64,000 nucleotides of DNA from Ophiura sarsii (taxonomy: Eukaryota > Echinodermata > Ophiuroidea > Amphilepidida > Ophiuridae). The position numbers were made by a program, and so were the translations under genes. Positions 14,101-27,900 of this stretch are shown piece after piece. Each line of letters begins with the position of its first letter. The stretch's first letter is position 1. The stretch lies in NCBI GenBank assembly GCA_035610835.1, contig CM069441.1:88299574-88363573 (forward strand), written 5' to 3'. The notes under the pieces are model-generated. The model searched no databases and had not been told where the DNA came from. It was given only the letters and a program-made list of their open reading frames with translations.

Positions 14101-17100
14101 TTTTCAATACAATCGAAAATCAATATTTTGCAATATCCTGATCAAAGTACAAGAGATTATCTTTCATTTTAATTATGAAACGCTATCCTCACGCCAAACT
14201 GATTCCCAAAGGACCCCATTAATCACAAAATCGTTTTTTGTTTTTGCCGGAACTTACTACCATTACACAAAACGAGGAGTGATTTAGTGCTGTGCGCCCT
14301 TTAACACACAATAAAATAAAAAAATACTTTTTTTTGTTGCATTTTTGTAAACACCAAGTAATATCAAGATAAACTGTCAAAATAGTTAAATTATATACCA
14401 CCTCTAACTAAAGTTATGTTACTTAACGCATCGATACTCAATTTCTAATGTTCGAATTTTGGGCACTTTAAGGCCATTTTGCAGAATTTCTATGTTTTTA
14501 TAATCTCTTTCATTCATCATGAGATGTTAATGAGACTATTTATGTTTCATATTATCTTAAAAGTATATATATGCAATGTTTTAATAACCCGATGAACCAT
14601 GACACTGATTACGCAATGGCGTGCACACCCTATATCAAACCTTAGATACAAATGTAAAAAGTGTAGGTCCAAAATTGCCGAATTTTAGGGGTATGGGTAA
14701 AAAACGTTTAAATTTTGAATTAATAATAGGCCTAAATTGTCTTTTTATCTGTCACGTATAATGTATCGTGTGTCAGGTAAACTCCCAATGTAATTTATGT
14801 TGGGTTATATCCTCTAGGGAATTGCCCAGAGTACTGTTATTGACATTTTGATACATTAAAAGCCTTATTTTTGTCTTAATTTAGGCCCAAATTAAACCTG
14901 GTCACCCCCCCCCCCCCCCCCGACATGATTTGATATCAATGACAAATGGGTTTAAAAACATTTATTTCAACTTTATTTGTTAAGCGCCTGATTGATAAAA
15001 CGAGCGTAGATATGTAGGTTTATAATCGGATAACCATGGCGAGGGGGTCCATTATTGTGAGTAAAATATAAAAAAAAGGAAATGTTAGTAAAATGATGCT
15101 CTTCAACCGTTTTTGCTCCAAATTTGTAAGAAAATTGGGTCGTGTTCATGATATTTATGTATGACATGGACAGAAATATGATTTTCTTTGAAATTAAGAT
15201 AAAATTACCTCTTTTATAGACTCAAAATCAATGCAAATCGATATAAATCGAGTGTCACCACTGCGTGTTACAACACACAATAAAATAAAAAAATACTTTT
15301 TTTTGTTGCATTTTTGTAAACACCAAGTAATATCAAGATAAACTGTCAAAATAGTTAAATTATATACCACCTCTAACTAAAGTTATGTTACTTAACGCAT
15401 CGATACTCAATTTCTAATGTTCGAATTTTGGGCACTTTAAGGCCATTTTGCAGAATTTCTATGTTTTTATAATCTCTTTCATTCATCATGAGATGTTAAT
15501 GAGACTATTTATGTTTCATATTATCTTAAAAGTATATATATGCAATGTTTTAATAACCCGATGAACCATGACACTGATTACGCAATGGCGTGCACACCCT
15601 ATATCAAACCTTAGATACAAATGTAAAAAGTGTAGGTCCAAAATTGCCGAATTTTAGGGGTATGGGTAAAAAACGTTTAAATTTTGAATTAATAATAGGC
15701 CTAAATTGTCTTTTTATCTGTCACGTATAATGTATCGTGTGTCAGGTAAACTCCCAATGTAATTTATGTTGGGTTATATCCTCTAGGGAATTGCCCAGAG
15801 TACTGTTATTGACATTTTGATACATTAAAAGCCTTATTTTTGTCTTAATTTAGGCCCAAATTAAACCTGGTCACCCCCCCCCCCCCCCCCCCCCCCGACA
15901 TGATTTGATATCAATGACAAATGGGTTTAAAAACATTTATTTCAACTTTATTTGTTAAGCGCCTGATTGATAAAACGAGCGTAGATATGTAGGTTTATAA
16001 TCGGATAACCATGGCGAGGGGGTCCATTATTGTGAGTAAAATATAAAAAAAAGGAAATGTTAGTAAAATGATGCTCTTCAACCGTTTTTGCTCCAAATTT
16101 GTAAGAAAATTGGGTCGTGTTCATGATATTTATGTATGACATGGACAGAAATATGATTTTCTTTGAAATTAAGATAAAATTACCTCTTTTATAGACTCAA
16201 AATCAATGCAAATCGATATAAATCGAGTGTCACCACTGCGTGTTACAAGGGGGCACAGCACTAAATATACCGCCCATTGGATTACATGTAAATTAGGGCT
16301 AAAAGAGTCGCTATTTTGGGCCCTTAGTAACCATTTTTGGAACGTCTCGAATGCTTTATTCTAATAAACAAACATTCAAATTTCATAAAATCGTCAAGAA
16401 GTGTTACACCTTCCAATTCGATTTTACGATACGATCATTTAAACAGCGCCACCCCTATTTTCAGCCCGGACGCTGGCCTTCTAACCGCCTCCGATCACGT
16501 ATGTTCATACACGTGATAAATTTTCAATACAATCGAAAATCAATATTTTGCAATATCCTGATCAAAGTACAAGAGATTATCTTTCATTTTAATTATGAAA
16601 CGCTATCCTCACGCCAAACTGATTCCCAAAGGACCCCATTAATCACAAAATCGTTTTTTGTTTTTGCCGGAACTTACTACCATTACACAAAACGAGGAGT
16701 GATTTAGTGCTGTGCGCCCTTTAACACACAATAAAATAAAAAAATACTTTTTTTTGTTGCATTTTTGTAAACACCAAGTAATATCAAGATAAACTGTCAA
16801 AATAGTTAAATTATATACCACCTCTAACTAAAGTTATGTTACTTAACGCATCGATACTCAATTTCTAATGTTCGAATTTTGGGCACTTTAAGGCCATTTT
16901 GCAGAATTTCTATGTTTTTATAATCTCTTTCATTCATCATGAGATGTTAATGAGACTATTTATGTTTCATATTATCTTAAAAGTATATATATGCAATGTT
17001 TTAATAACCCGATGAACCATGACACTGATTACGCAATGGCGTGCACACCCTATATCAAACCTTAGATACAAATGTAAAAAGTGTAGGTCCAAAATTGCCG

Positions 17101-20100
17101 AATTTTAGGGGTATGGGTAAAAAACGTTTAAATTTTGAATTAATAATAGGCCTAAATTGTCTTTTTATCTGTCACGTATAATGTATCGTGTGTCAGGTAA
17201 ACTCCCAATGTAATTTATGTTGGGTTATATCCTCTAGGGAATTGCCCAGAGTACTGTTATTGACATTTTGATACATTAAAAGCCTTATTTTTGTCTTAAT
17301 TTAGGCCCAAATTAAACCTGGTCACCCCCCCCCCCCCCCCCCCCCCGACATGATTTGATATCAATGACAAATGGGTTTAAAAACATTTATTTCAACTTTA
17401 TTTGTTAAGCGCCTGATTGATAAAACGAGCGTAGATATGTAGGTTTATAATCGGATAACCATGGCGAGGGGGTCCATTATTGTGAGTAAAATATAAAAAA
17501 AAGGAAATGTTAGTAAAATGATGCTCTTCAACCGTTTTTGCTCCAAATTTGTAAGAAAATTGGGTCGTGTTCATGATATTTATGTATGACATGGACAGAA
17601 ATATGATTTTCTTTGAAATTAAGATAAAATTACCTCTTTTATAGACTCAAAATCAATGCAAATCGATATAAATCGAGTGTCACCACTGCGTGTTACAACA
17701 CACAATAAAATAAAAAAATACTTTTTTTTGTTGCATTTTTGTAAACACCAAGTAATATCAAGATAAACTGTCAAAATAGTTAAATTATATACCACCTCTA
17801 ACTAAAGTTATGTTACTTAACGCATCGATACTCAATTTCTAATGTTCGAATTTTGGGCACTTTAAGGCCATTTTGCAGAATTTCTATGTTTTTATAATCT
17901 CTTTCATTCATCATGAGATGTTAATGAGACTATTTATGTTTCATATTATCTTAAAAGTATATATATGCAATGTTTTAATAACCCGATGAACCATGACACT
18001 GATTACGCAATGGCGTGCACACCCTATATCAAACCTTAGATACAAATGTAAAAAGTGTAGGTCCAAAATTGCCGAATTTTAGGGGTATGGGTAAAAAACG
18101 TTTAAATTTTGAATTAATAATAGGCCTAAATTGTCTTTTTATCTGTCACGTATAATGTATCGTGTGTCAGGTAAACTCCCAATGTAATTTATGTTGGGTT
18201 ATATCCTCTAGGGAATTGCCCAGAGTACTGTTATTGACATTTTGATACATTAAAAGCCTTATTTTTGTCTTAATTTAGGCCCAAATTAAACCTGGTCACC
18301 CCCCCCCCCCCCCCGACATGATTTGATATCAATGACAAATGGGTTTAAAAACATTTATTTCAACTTTATTTGTTAAGCGCCTGATTGATAAAACGAGCGT
18401 AGATATGTAGGTTTATAATCGGATAACCATGGCGAGGGGGTCCATTATTGTGAGTAAAATATAAAAAAAAGGAAATGTTAGTAAAATGATGCTCTTCAAC
18501 CGTTTTTGCTCCAAATTTGTAAGAAAATTGGGTCGTGTTCATGATATTTATGTATGACATGGACAGAAATATGATTTTCTTTGAAATTAAGATAAAATTA
18601 CCTCTTTTATAGACTCAAAATCAATGCAAATCGATATAAATCGAGTGTCACCACTGCGTGTTACAAGGGGGCACAGCACTAAATATACCGCCCATTGGAT
18701 TACATGTAAATTAGGGCTAAAAGAGTCGCTATTTTGGGCCCTTAGTAACCATTTTTGGAACGTCTCGAATGCTTTATTCTAATAAACAAACATTCAAATT
18801 TCATAAAATCGTCAAGAAGTGTTACACCTTCCAATTCGATTTTACGATACGATCATTTAAACAGCGCCACCCCTATTTTCAGCCCGGACGCTGGCCTTCT
18901 AACCGCCTCCGATCACGTATGTTCATACACGTGATAAATTTTCAATACAATCGAAAATCAATATTTTGCAATATCCTGATCAAAGTACAAGAGATTATCT
19001 TTCATTTTAATTATGAAACGCTATCCTCACGCCAAACTGATTCCCAAAGGACCCCATTAATCACAAAATCGTTTTTTGTTTTTGCCGGAACTTACTACCA
19101 TTACACAAAACGAGGAGTGATTTAGTGCTGTGCGCCCTTTAACACACAATAAAATAAAAAAATACTTTTTTTTGTTGCATTTTTGTAAACACCAAGTAAT
19201 ATCAAGATAAACTGTCAAAATAGTTAAATTATATACCACCTCTAACTAAAGTTATGTTACTTAACGCATCGATACTCAATTTCTAATGTTCGAATTTTGG
19301 GCACTTTAAGGCCATTTTGCAGAATTTCTATGTTTTTATAATCTCTTTCATTCATCATGAGATGTTAATGAGACTATTTATGTTTCATATTATCTTAAAA
19401 GTATATATATGCAATGTTTTAATAACCCGATGAACCATGACACTGATTACGCAATGGCGTGCACACCCTATATCAAACCTTAGATACAAATGTAAAAAGT
19501 GTAGGTCCAAAATTGCCGAATTTTAGGGGTATGGGTAAAAAACGTTTAAATTTTGAATTAATAATAGGCCTAAATTGTCTTTTTATCTGTCACGTATAAT
19601 GTATCGTGTGTCAGGTAAACTCCCAATGTAATTTATGTTGGGTTATATCCTCTAGGGAATTGCCCAGAGTACTGTTATTGACATTTTGATACATTAAAAG
19701 CCTTATTTTTGTCTTAATTTAGGCCCAAATTAAACCTGGTCACCCCCCCCCCCCCCCCCCCCCCCGACATGATTTGATATCAATGACAAATGGGTTTAAA
19801 AACATTTATTTCAACTTTATTTGTTAAGCGCCTGATTGATAAAACGAGCGTAGATATGTAGGTTTATAATCGGATAACCATGGCGAGGGGGTCCATTATT
19901 GTGAGTAAAATATAAAAAAAAGGAAATGTTAGTAAAATGATGCTCTTCAACCGTTTTTGCTCCAAATTTGTAAGAAAATTGGGTCGTGTTCATGATATTT
20001 ATGTATGACATGGACAGAAATATGATTTTCTTTGAAATTAAGATAAAATTACCTCTTTTATAGACTCAAAATCAATGCAAATCGATATAAATCGAGTGTC

Positions 20101-21991
20101 ACCACTGCGTGTTACAACACACAATAAAATAAAAAAATACTTTTTTTTGTTGCATTTTTGTAAACACCAAGTAATATCAAGATAAACTGTCAAAATAGTT
20201 AAATTATATACCACCTCTAACTAAAGTTATGTTACTTAACGCATCGATACTCAATTTCTAATGTTCGAATTTTGGGCACTTTAAGGCCATTTTGCAGAAT
20301 TTCTATGTTTTTATAATCTCTTTCATTCATCATGAGATGTTAATGAGACTATTTATGTTTCATATTATCTTAAAAGTATATATATGCAATGTTTTAATAA
20401 CCCGATGAACCATGACACTGATTACGCAATGGCGTGCACACCCTATATCAAACCTTAGATACAAATGTAAAAAGTGTAGGTCCAAAATTGCCGAATTTTA
20501 GGGGTATGGGTAAAAAACGTTTAAATTTTGAATTAATAATAGGCCTAAATTGTCTTTTTATCTGTCACGTATAATGTATCGTGTGTCAGGTAAACTCCCA
20601 ATGTAATTTATGTTGGGTTATATCCTCTAGGGAATTGCCCAGAGTACTGTTATTGACATTTTGATACATTAAAAGCCTTATTTTTGTCTTAATTTAGGCC
20701 CAAATTAAACCTGGTCACCCCCCCCCCCCCCCCGACATGATTTGATATCAATGACAAATGGGTTTAAAAACATTTATTTCAACTTTATTTGTTAAGCGCC
20801 TGATTGATAAAACGAGCGTAGATATGTAGGTTTATAATCGGATAACCATGGCGAGGGGGTCCATTATTGTGAGTAAAATATAAAAAAAAGGAAATGTTAG
20901 TAAAATGATGCTCTTCAACCGTTTTTGCTCCAAATTTGTAAGAAAATTGGGTCGTGTTCATGATATTTATGTATGACATGGACAGAAATATGATTTTCTT
21001 TGAAATTAAGATAAAATTACCTCTTTTATAGACTCAAAATCAATGCAAATCGATATAAATCGAGTGTCACCACTGCGTGTTACAAGGGGGCACAGCACTA
21101 AATATACCGCCCATTGGATTACATGTAAATTAGGGCTAAAAGAGTCGCTATTTTGGGCCCTTAGTAACCATTTTTGGAACGTCTCGAATGCTTTATTCTA
21201 ATAAACAAACATTCAAATTTCATAAAATCGTCAAGAAGTGTTACACCTTCCAATTCGATTTTACGATACGATCATTTAAACAGCGCCACCCCTATTTTCA
21301 GCCCGGACGCTGGCCTTCTAACCGCCTCCGATCACGTATGTTCATACACGTGATAAATTTTCAATACAATCGAAAATCAATATTTTGCAATATCCTGATC
21401 AAAGTACAAGAGATTATCTTTCATTTTAATTATGAAACGCTATCCTCACGCCAAACTGATTCCCAAAGGACCCCATTAATCACAAAATCGTTTTTTGTTT
21501 TTGCCGGAACTTACTACCATTACACAAAACGAGGAGTGATTTAGTGCTGTGCGCCCTTTAACACACAATAAAATAAAAAAATACTTTTTTTTGTTGCATT
21601 TTTGTAAACACCAAGTAATATCAAGATAAACTGTCAAAATAGTTAAATTATATACCACCTCTAACTAAAGTTATGTTACTTAACGCATCGATACTCAATT
21701 TCTAATGTTCGAATTTTGGGCACTTTAAGGCCATTTTGCAGAATTTCTATGTTTTTATAATCTCTTTCATTCATCATGAGATGTTAATGAGACTATTTAT
21801 GTTTCATATTATCTTAAAAGTATATATATGCAATGTTTTAATAACCCGATGAACCATGACACTGATTACGCAATGGCGTGCACACCCTATATCAAACCTT
21901 AGATACAAATGTAAAAAGTGTAGGTCCAAAATTGCCGAATTTTAGGGGTATGGGTAAAAAACGTTTAAATTTTGAATTAATAATAGGCCTA
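11117..21991. repeat. Higher-order block, copy 2
   Basis: Second copy of the block. Unit lengths repeat in the same order (964, 1447, 1445, 975, 1450, 968, 1451, 968). C-tract lengths also repeat (14, 19, 17, 23, 22, 16, 23, 16), as do the private variants in the units at 11117 and 12081. Beyond 21991 the copies differ by the GCCTA duplication and by C-tract length (17 here, 15 in copy 1). Either a very recent segmental duplication or a duplicated stretch in the assembly. Confidence 0.9.
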
Positions 21992-24900
21992 AATTGTCTT
22001 TTTATCTGTCACGTATAATGTATCGTGTGTCAGGTAAACTCCCAATGTAATTTATGTTGGGTTATATCCTCTAGGGAATTGCCCAGAGTACTGTTATTGA
22101 CATTTTGATACATTAAAAGCCTTATTTTTGTCTTAATTTAGGCCCAAATTAAACCTGGTCACCCCCCCCCCCCCCCCCGACATGATTTGATATCAATGAC
22201 AAATGGGTTTAAAAACATTTATTTCAACTTTATTTGTTAAGCGCCTGATTGATAAAACGAGCGTAGATATGTAGGTTTATAATCGGATAACCATGGCGAG
22301 GGGGTCCATTATTGTGAGTAAAATATAAAAAAAAGGAAATGTTAGTAAAATGATGCTCTTCAACCGTTTTTGCTCCAAATTTGTAAGAAAATTGGGTCGT
22401 GTTCATGATATTTATGTATGACATGGACAGAAATATGATTTTCTTTGAAATTAAGATAAAATTACCTCTTTTATAGACTCAAAATCAATGCAAATCGATA
22501 TAAATCGAGTGTCACCACTGCGTGTTACAACACACAATAAAATAAAAAAATACTTTTTTTTGTTGCATTTTTGTAAACACCAAGTAATATCAAGATAAAC
22601 TGTCAAAATAGTTAAATTATATACCACCTCTAACTAAAGTTATGTTACTTAACGCATCGATACTCAATTTCTAATGTTCGAATTTTGGGCACTTTAAGGC
22701 CATTTTGCAGAATTTCTATGTTTTTATAATCTCTTTCATTCATCATGAGATGTTAATGAGACTATTTATGTTTCATATTATCTTAAAAGTATATATATGC
22801 AATGTTTTAATAACCCGATGAACCATGACACTGATTACGCAATGGCGTGCACACCCTATATCAAACCTTAGATACAAATGTAAAAAGTGTAGGTCCAAAA
22901 TTGCCGAATTTTAGGGGTATGGGTAAAAAACGTTTAAATTTTGAATTAATAATAGGCCTAAATTGTCTTTTTATCTGTCACGTATAATGTATCGTGTGTC
23001 AGGTAAACTCCCAATGTAATTTATGTTGGGTTATATCCTCTAGGGAATTGCCCAGAGTACTGTTATTGACATTTTGATACATTAAAAGCCTTATTTTTGT
23101 CTTAATTTAGGCCCAAATTAAACCTGGTCACCCCCCCCCCCCCCCCCCCCCGACATGATTTGATATCAATGACAAATGGGTTTAAAAACATTTATTTCAA
23201 CTTTATTTGTTAAGCGCCTGATTGATAAAACGAGCGTAGATATGTAGGTTTATAATCGGATAACCATGGCGAGGGGGTCCATTATTGTGAGTAAAATATA
23301 AAAAAAAGGAAATGTTAGTAAAATGATGCTCTTCAACCGTTTTTGCTCCAAATTTGTAAGAAAATTGGGTCGTGTTCATGATATTTATGTATGACATGGA
23401 CAGAAATATGATTTTCTTTGAAATTAAGATAAAATTACCTCTTTTATAGACTCAAAATCAATGCAAATCGATATAAATCGAGTGTCACCACTGCGTGTTA
23501 CAAGGGGGCACAGCACTAAATATACCGCCCATTGGATTACATGTAAATTAGGGCTAAAAGAGTCGCTATTTTGGGCCCTTAGTAACCATTTTTGGAACGT
23601 CTCGAATGCTTTATTCTAATAAACAAACATTCAAATTTCATAAAATCGTCAAGAAGTGTTACACCTTCCAATTCGATTTTACGATACGATCATTTAAACA
23701 GCGCCACCCCTATTTTCAGCCCGGACGCTGGCCTTCTAACCGCCTCCGATCACGTATGTTCATACACGTGATAAATTTTCAATACAATCGAAAATCAATA
23801 TTTTGCAATATCCTGATCAAAGTACAAGAGATTATCTTTCATTTTAATTATGAAACGCTATCCTCACGCCAAACTGATTCCCAAAGGACCCCATTAATCA
23901 CAAAATCGTTTTTTGTTTTTGCCGGAACTTACTACCATTACACAAAACGAGGAGTGATTTAGTGCTGTGCGCCCTTTAACACACAATAAAATAAAAAAAT
24001 ACTTTTTTTTGTTGCATTTTTGTAAACACCAAGTAATATCAAGATAAACTGTCAAAATAGTTAAATTATATACCACCTCTAACTAAAGTTATGTTACTTA
24101 ACGCATCGATACTCAATTTCTAATGTTCGAATTTTGGGCACTTTAAGGCCATTTTGCAGAATTTCTATGTTTTTATAATCTCTTTCATTCATCATGAGAT
24201 GTTAATGAGACTATTTATGTTTCATATTATCTTAAAAGTATATATATGCAATGTTTTAATAACCCGATGAACCATGACACTGATTACGCAATGGCGTGCA
24301 CACCCTATATCAAACCTTAGATACAAATGTAAAAAGTGTAGGTCCAAAATTGCCGAATTTTAGGGGTATGGGTAAAAAACGTTTAAATTTTGAATTAATA
24401 ATAGGCCTAAATTGTCTTTTTATCTGTCACGTATAATGTATCGTGTGTCAGGTAAACTCCCAATGTAATTTATGTTGGGTTATATCCTCTAGGGAATTGC
24501 CCAGAGTACTGTTATTGACATTTTGATACATTAAAAGCCTTATTTTTGTCTTAATTTAGGCCCAAATTAAACCTGGTCACCCCCCCCCCCCCCCCCGACA
24601 TGATTTGATATCAATGACAAATGGGTTTAAAAACATTTATTTCAACTTTATTTGTTAAGCGCCTGATTGATAAAACGAGCGTAGATATGTAGGTTTATAA
24701 TCGGATAACCATGGCGAGGGGGTCCATTATTGTGAGTAAAATATAAAAAAAAGGAAATGTTAGTAAAATGATGCTCTTCAACCGTTTTTGCTCCAAATTT
24801 GTAAGAAAATTGGGTCGTGTTCATGATATTTATGTATGACATGGACAGAAATATGATTTTCTTTGAAATTAAGATAAAATTACCTCTTTTATAGACTCAA

Positions 24901-27900
24901 AATCAATGCAAATCGATATAAATCGAGTGTCACCACTGCGTGTTACAAGGGGGCACAGCACTAAATATACCGCCCATTGGATTACATGTAAATTAGGGCT
25001 AAAAGAGTCGCTATTTTGGGCCCTTAGTAACCATTTTTGGAACGTCTCGAATGCTTTATTCTAATAAACAAACATTCAAATTTCATAAAATCGTCAAGAA
25101 GTGTTACACCTTCCAATTCGATTTTACGATACGATCATTTAAACAGCGCCACCCCTATTTTCAGCCCGGACGCTGGCCTTCTAACCGCCTCCGATCACGT
25201 ATGTTCATACACGTGATAAATTTTCAATACAATCGAAAATCAATATTTTGCAATATCCTGATCAAAGTACAAGAGATTATCTTTCATTTTAATTATGAAA
25301 CGCTATCCTCACGCCAAACTGATTCCCAAAGGACCCCATTAATCACAAAATCGTTTTTTGTTTTTGCCGGAACTTACTACCATTACACAAAACGAGGAGT
25401 GATTTAGTGCTGTGCGCCCTTTAACACACAATAAAATAAAAAAATACTTTTTTTTGTTGCATTTTTGTAAACACCAAGTAATATCAAGATAAACTGTCAA
25501 AATAGTTAAATTATATACCACCTCTAACTAAAGTTATGTTACTTAACGCATCGATACTCAATTTCTAATGTTCGAATTTTGGGCACTTTAAGGCCATTTT
25601 GCAGAATTTCTATGTTTTTATAATCTCTTTCATTCATCATGAGATGTTAATGAGACTATTTATGTTTCATATTATCTTAAAAGTATATATATGCAATGTT
25701 TTAATAACCCGATGAACCATGACACTGATTACGCAATGGCGTGCACACCCTATATCAAACCTTAGATACAAATGTAAAAAGTGTAGGTCCAAAATTGCCG
25801 AATTTTAGGGGTATGGGTAAAAAACGTTTAAATTTTGAATTAATAATAGGCCTAAATTGTCTTTTTATCTGTCACGTATAATGTATCGTGTGTCAGGTAA
25901 ACTCCCAATGTAATTTATGTTGGGTTATATCCTCTAGGGAATTGCCCAGAGTACTGTTATTGACATTTTGATACATTAAAAGCCTTATTTTTGTCTTAAT
26001 TTAGGCCCAAATTAAACCTGGTCACCCCCCCCCCCCCCCCCCCGACATGATTTGATATCAATGACAAATGGGTTTAAAAACATTTATTTCAACTTTATTT
26101 GTTAAGCGCCTGATTGATAAAACGAGCGTAGATATGTAGGTTTATAATCGGATAACCATGGCGAGGGGGTCCATTATTGTGAGTAAAATATAAAAAAAAG
26201 GAAATGTTAGTAAAATGATGCTCTTCAACCGTTTTTGCTCCAAATTTGTAAGAAAATTGGGTCGTGTTCATGATATTTATGTATGACATGGACAGAAATA
26301 TGATTTTCTTTGAAATTAAGATAAAATTACCTCTTTTATAGACTCAAAATCAATGCAAATCGATATAAATCGAGTGTCACCACTGCGTGTTACAAGGGGG
26401 CACAGCACTAAATATACCGCCCATTGGATTACATGTAAATTAGGGCTAAAAGAGTCGCTATTTTGGGCCCTTAGTAACCATTTTTGGAACGTCTCGAATG
26501 CTTTATTCTAATAAACAAACATTCAAATTTCATAAAATCGTCAAGAAGTGTTACACCTTCCAATTCGATTTTACGATACGATCATTTAAACAGCGCCACC
26601 CCTATTTTCAGCCCGGACGCTGGCCTTCTAACCGCCTCCGATCACGTATGTTCATACACGTGATAAATTTTCAATACAATCGAAAATCAATATTTTGCAA
26701 TATCCTGATCAAAGTACAAGAGATTATCTTTCATTTTAATTATGAAACGCTATCCTCACGCCAAACTGATTCCCAAAGGACCCCATTAATCACAAAATCG
26801 TTTTTTGTTTTTGCCGGAACTTACTACCATTACACAAAACGAGGAGTGATTTAGTGCTGTGCGCCCTTTAACACACAATAAAATAAAAAAATACTTTTTT
26901 TTGTTGCATTTTTGTAAACACCAAGTAATATCAAGATAAACTGTCAAAATAGTTAAATTATATACCACCTCTAACTAAAGTTATGTTACTTAACGCATCG
27001 ATACTCAATTTCTAATGTTCGAATTTTGGGCACTTTAAGGCCATTTTGCAGAATTTCTATGTTTTTATAATCTCTTTCATTCATCATGAGATGTTAATGA
27101 GACTATTTATGTTTCATATTATCTTAAAAGTATATATATGCAATGTTTTAATAACCCGATGAACCATGACACTGATTACGCAATGGCGTGCACACCCTAT
27201 ATCAAACCTTAGATACAAATGTAAAAAGTGTAGGTCCAAAATTGCCGAATTTTAGGGGTATGGGTAAAAAACGTTTAAATTTTGAATTAATAATAGGCCT
27301 AAATTGTCTTTTTATCTGTCACGTATAATGTATCGTGTGTCAGGTAAACTCCCAATGTAATTTATGTTGGGTTATATCCTCTAGGGAATTGCCCAGAGTA
27401 CTGTTATTGACATTTTGATACATTAAAAGCCTTATTTTTGTCTTAATTTAGGCCCAAATTAAACCTGGTCACCCCCCCCCCCCCCCCACCCCCCGACATG
27501 ATTTGATATCAATGACAAATGGGTTTAAAAACATTTATTTCAACTTTATTTGTTAAGCGCCTGATTGATAAAACGAGCGTAGATATGTAGGTTTATAATC
27601 GGATAACCATGGCGAGGGGGTCCATTATTGTGAGTAAAATATAAAAAAAAGGAAATGTTAGTAAAATGATGCTCTTCAACCGTTTTTGCTCCAAATTTGT
27701 AAGAAAATTGGGTCGTGTTCATGATATTTATGTATGACATGGACAGAAATATGATTTTCTTTGAAATTAAGATAAAATTACCTCTTTTATAGACTCAAAA
27801 TCAATGCAAATCGATATAAATCGAGTGTCACCACTGCGTGTTACAAGGGGGCACAGCACTAAATATACCGCCCATTGGATTACATGTAAATTAGGGCTAA

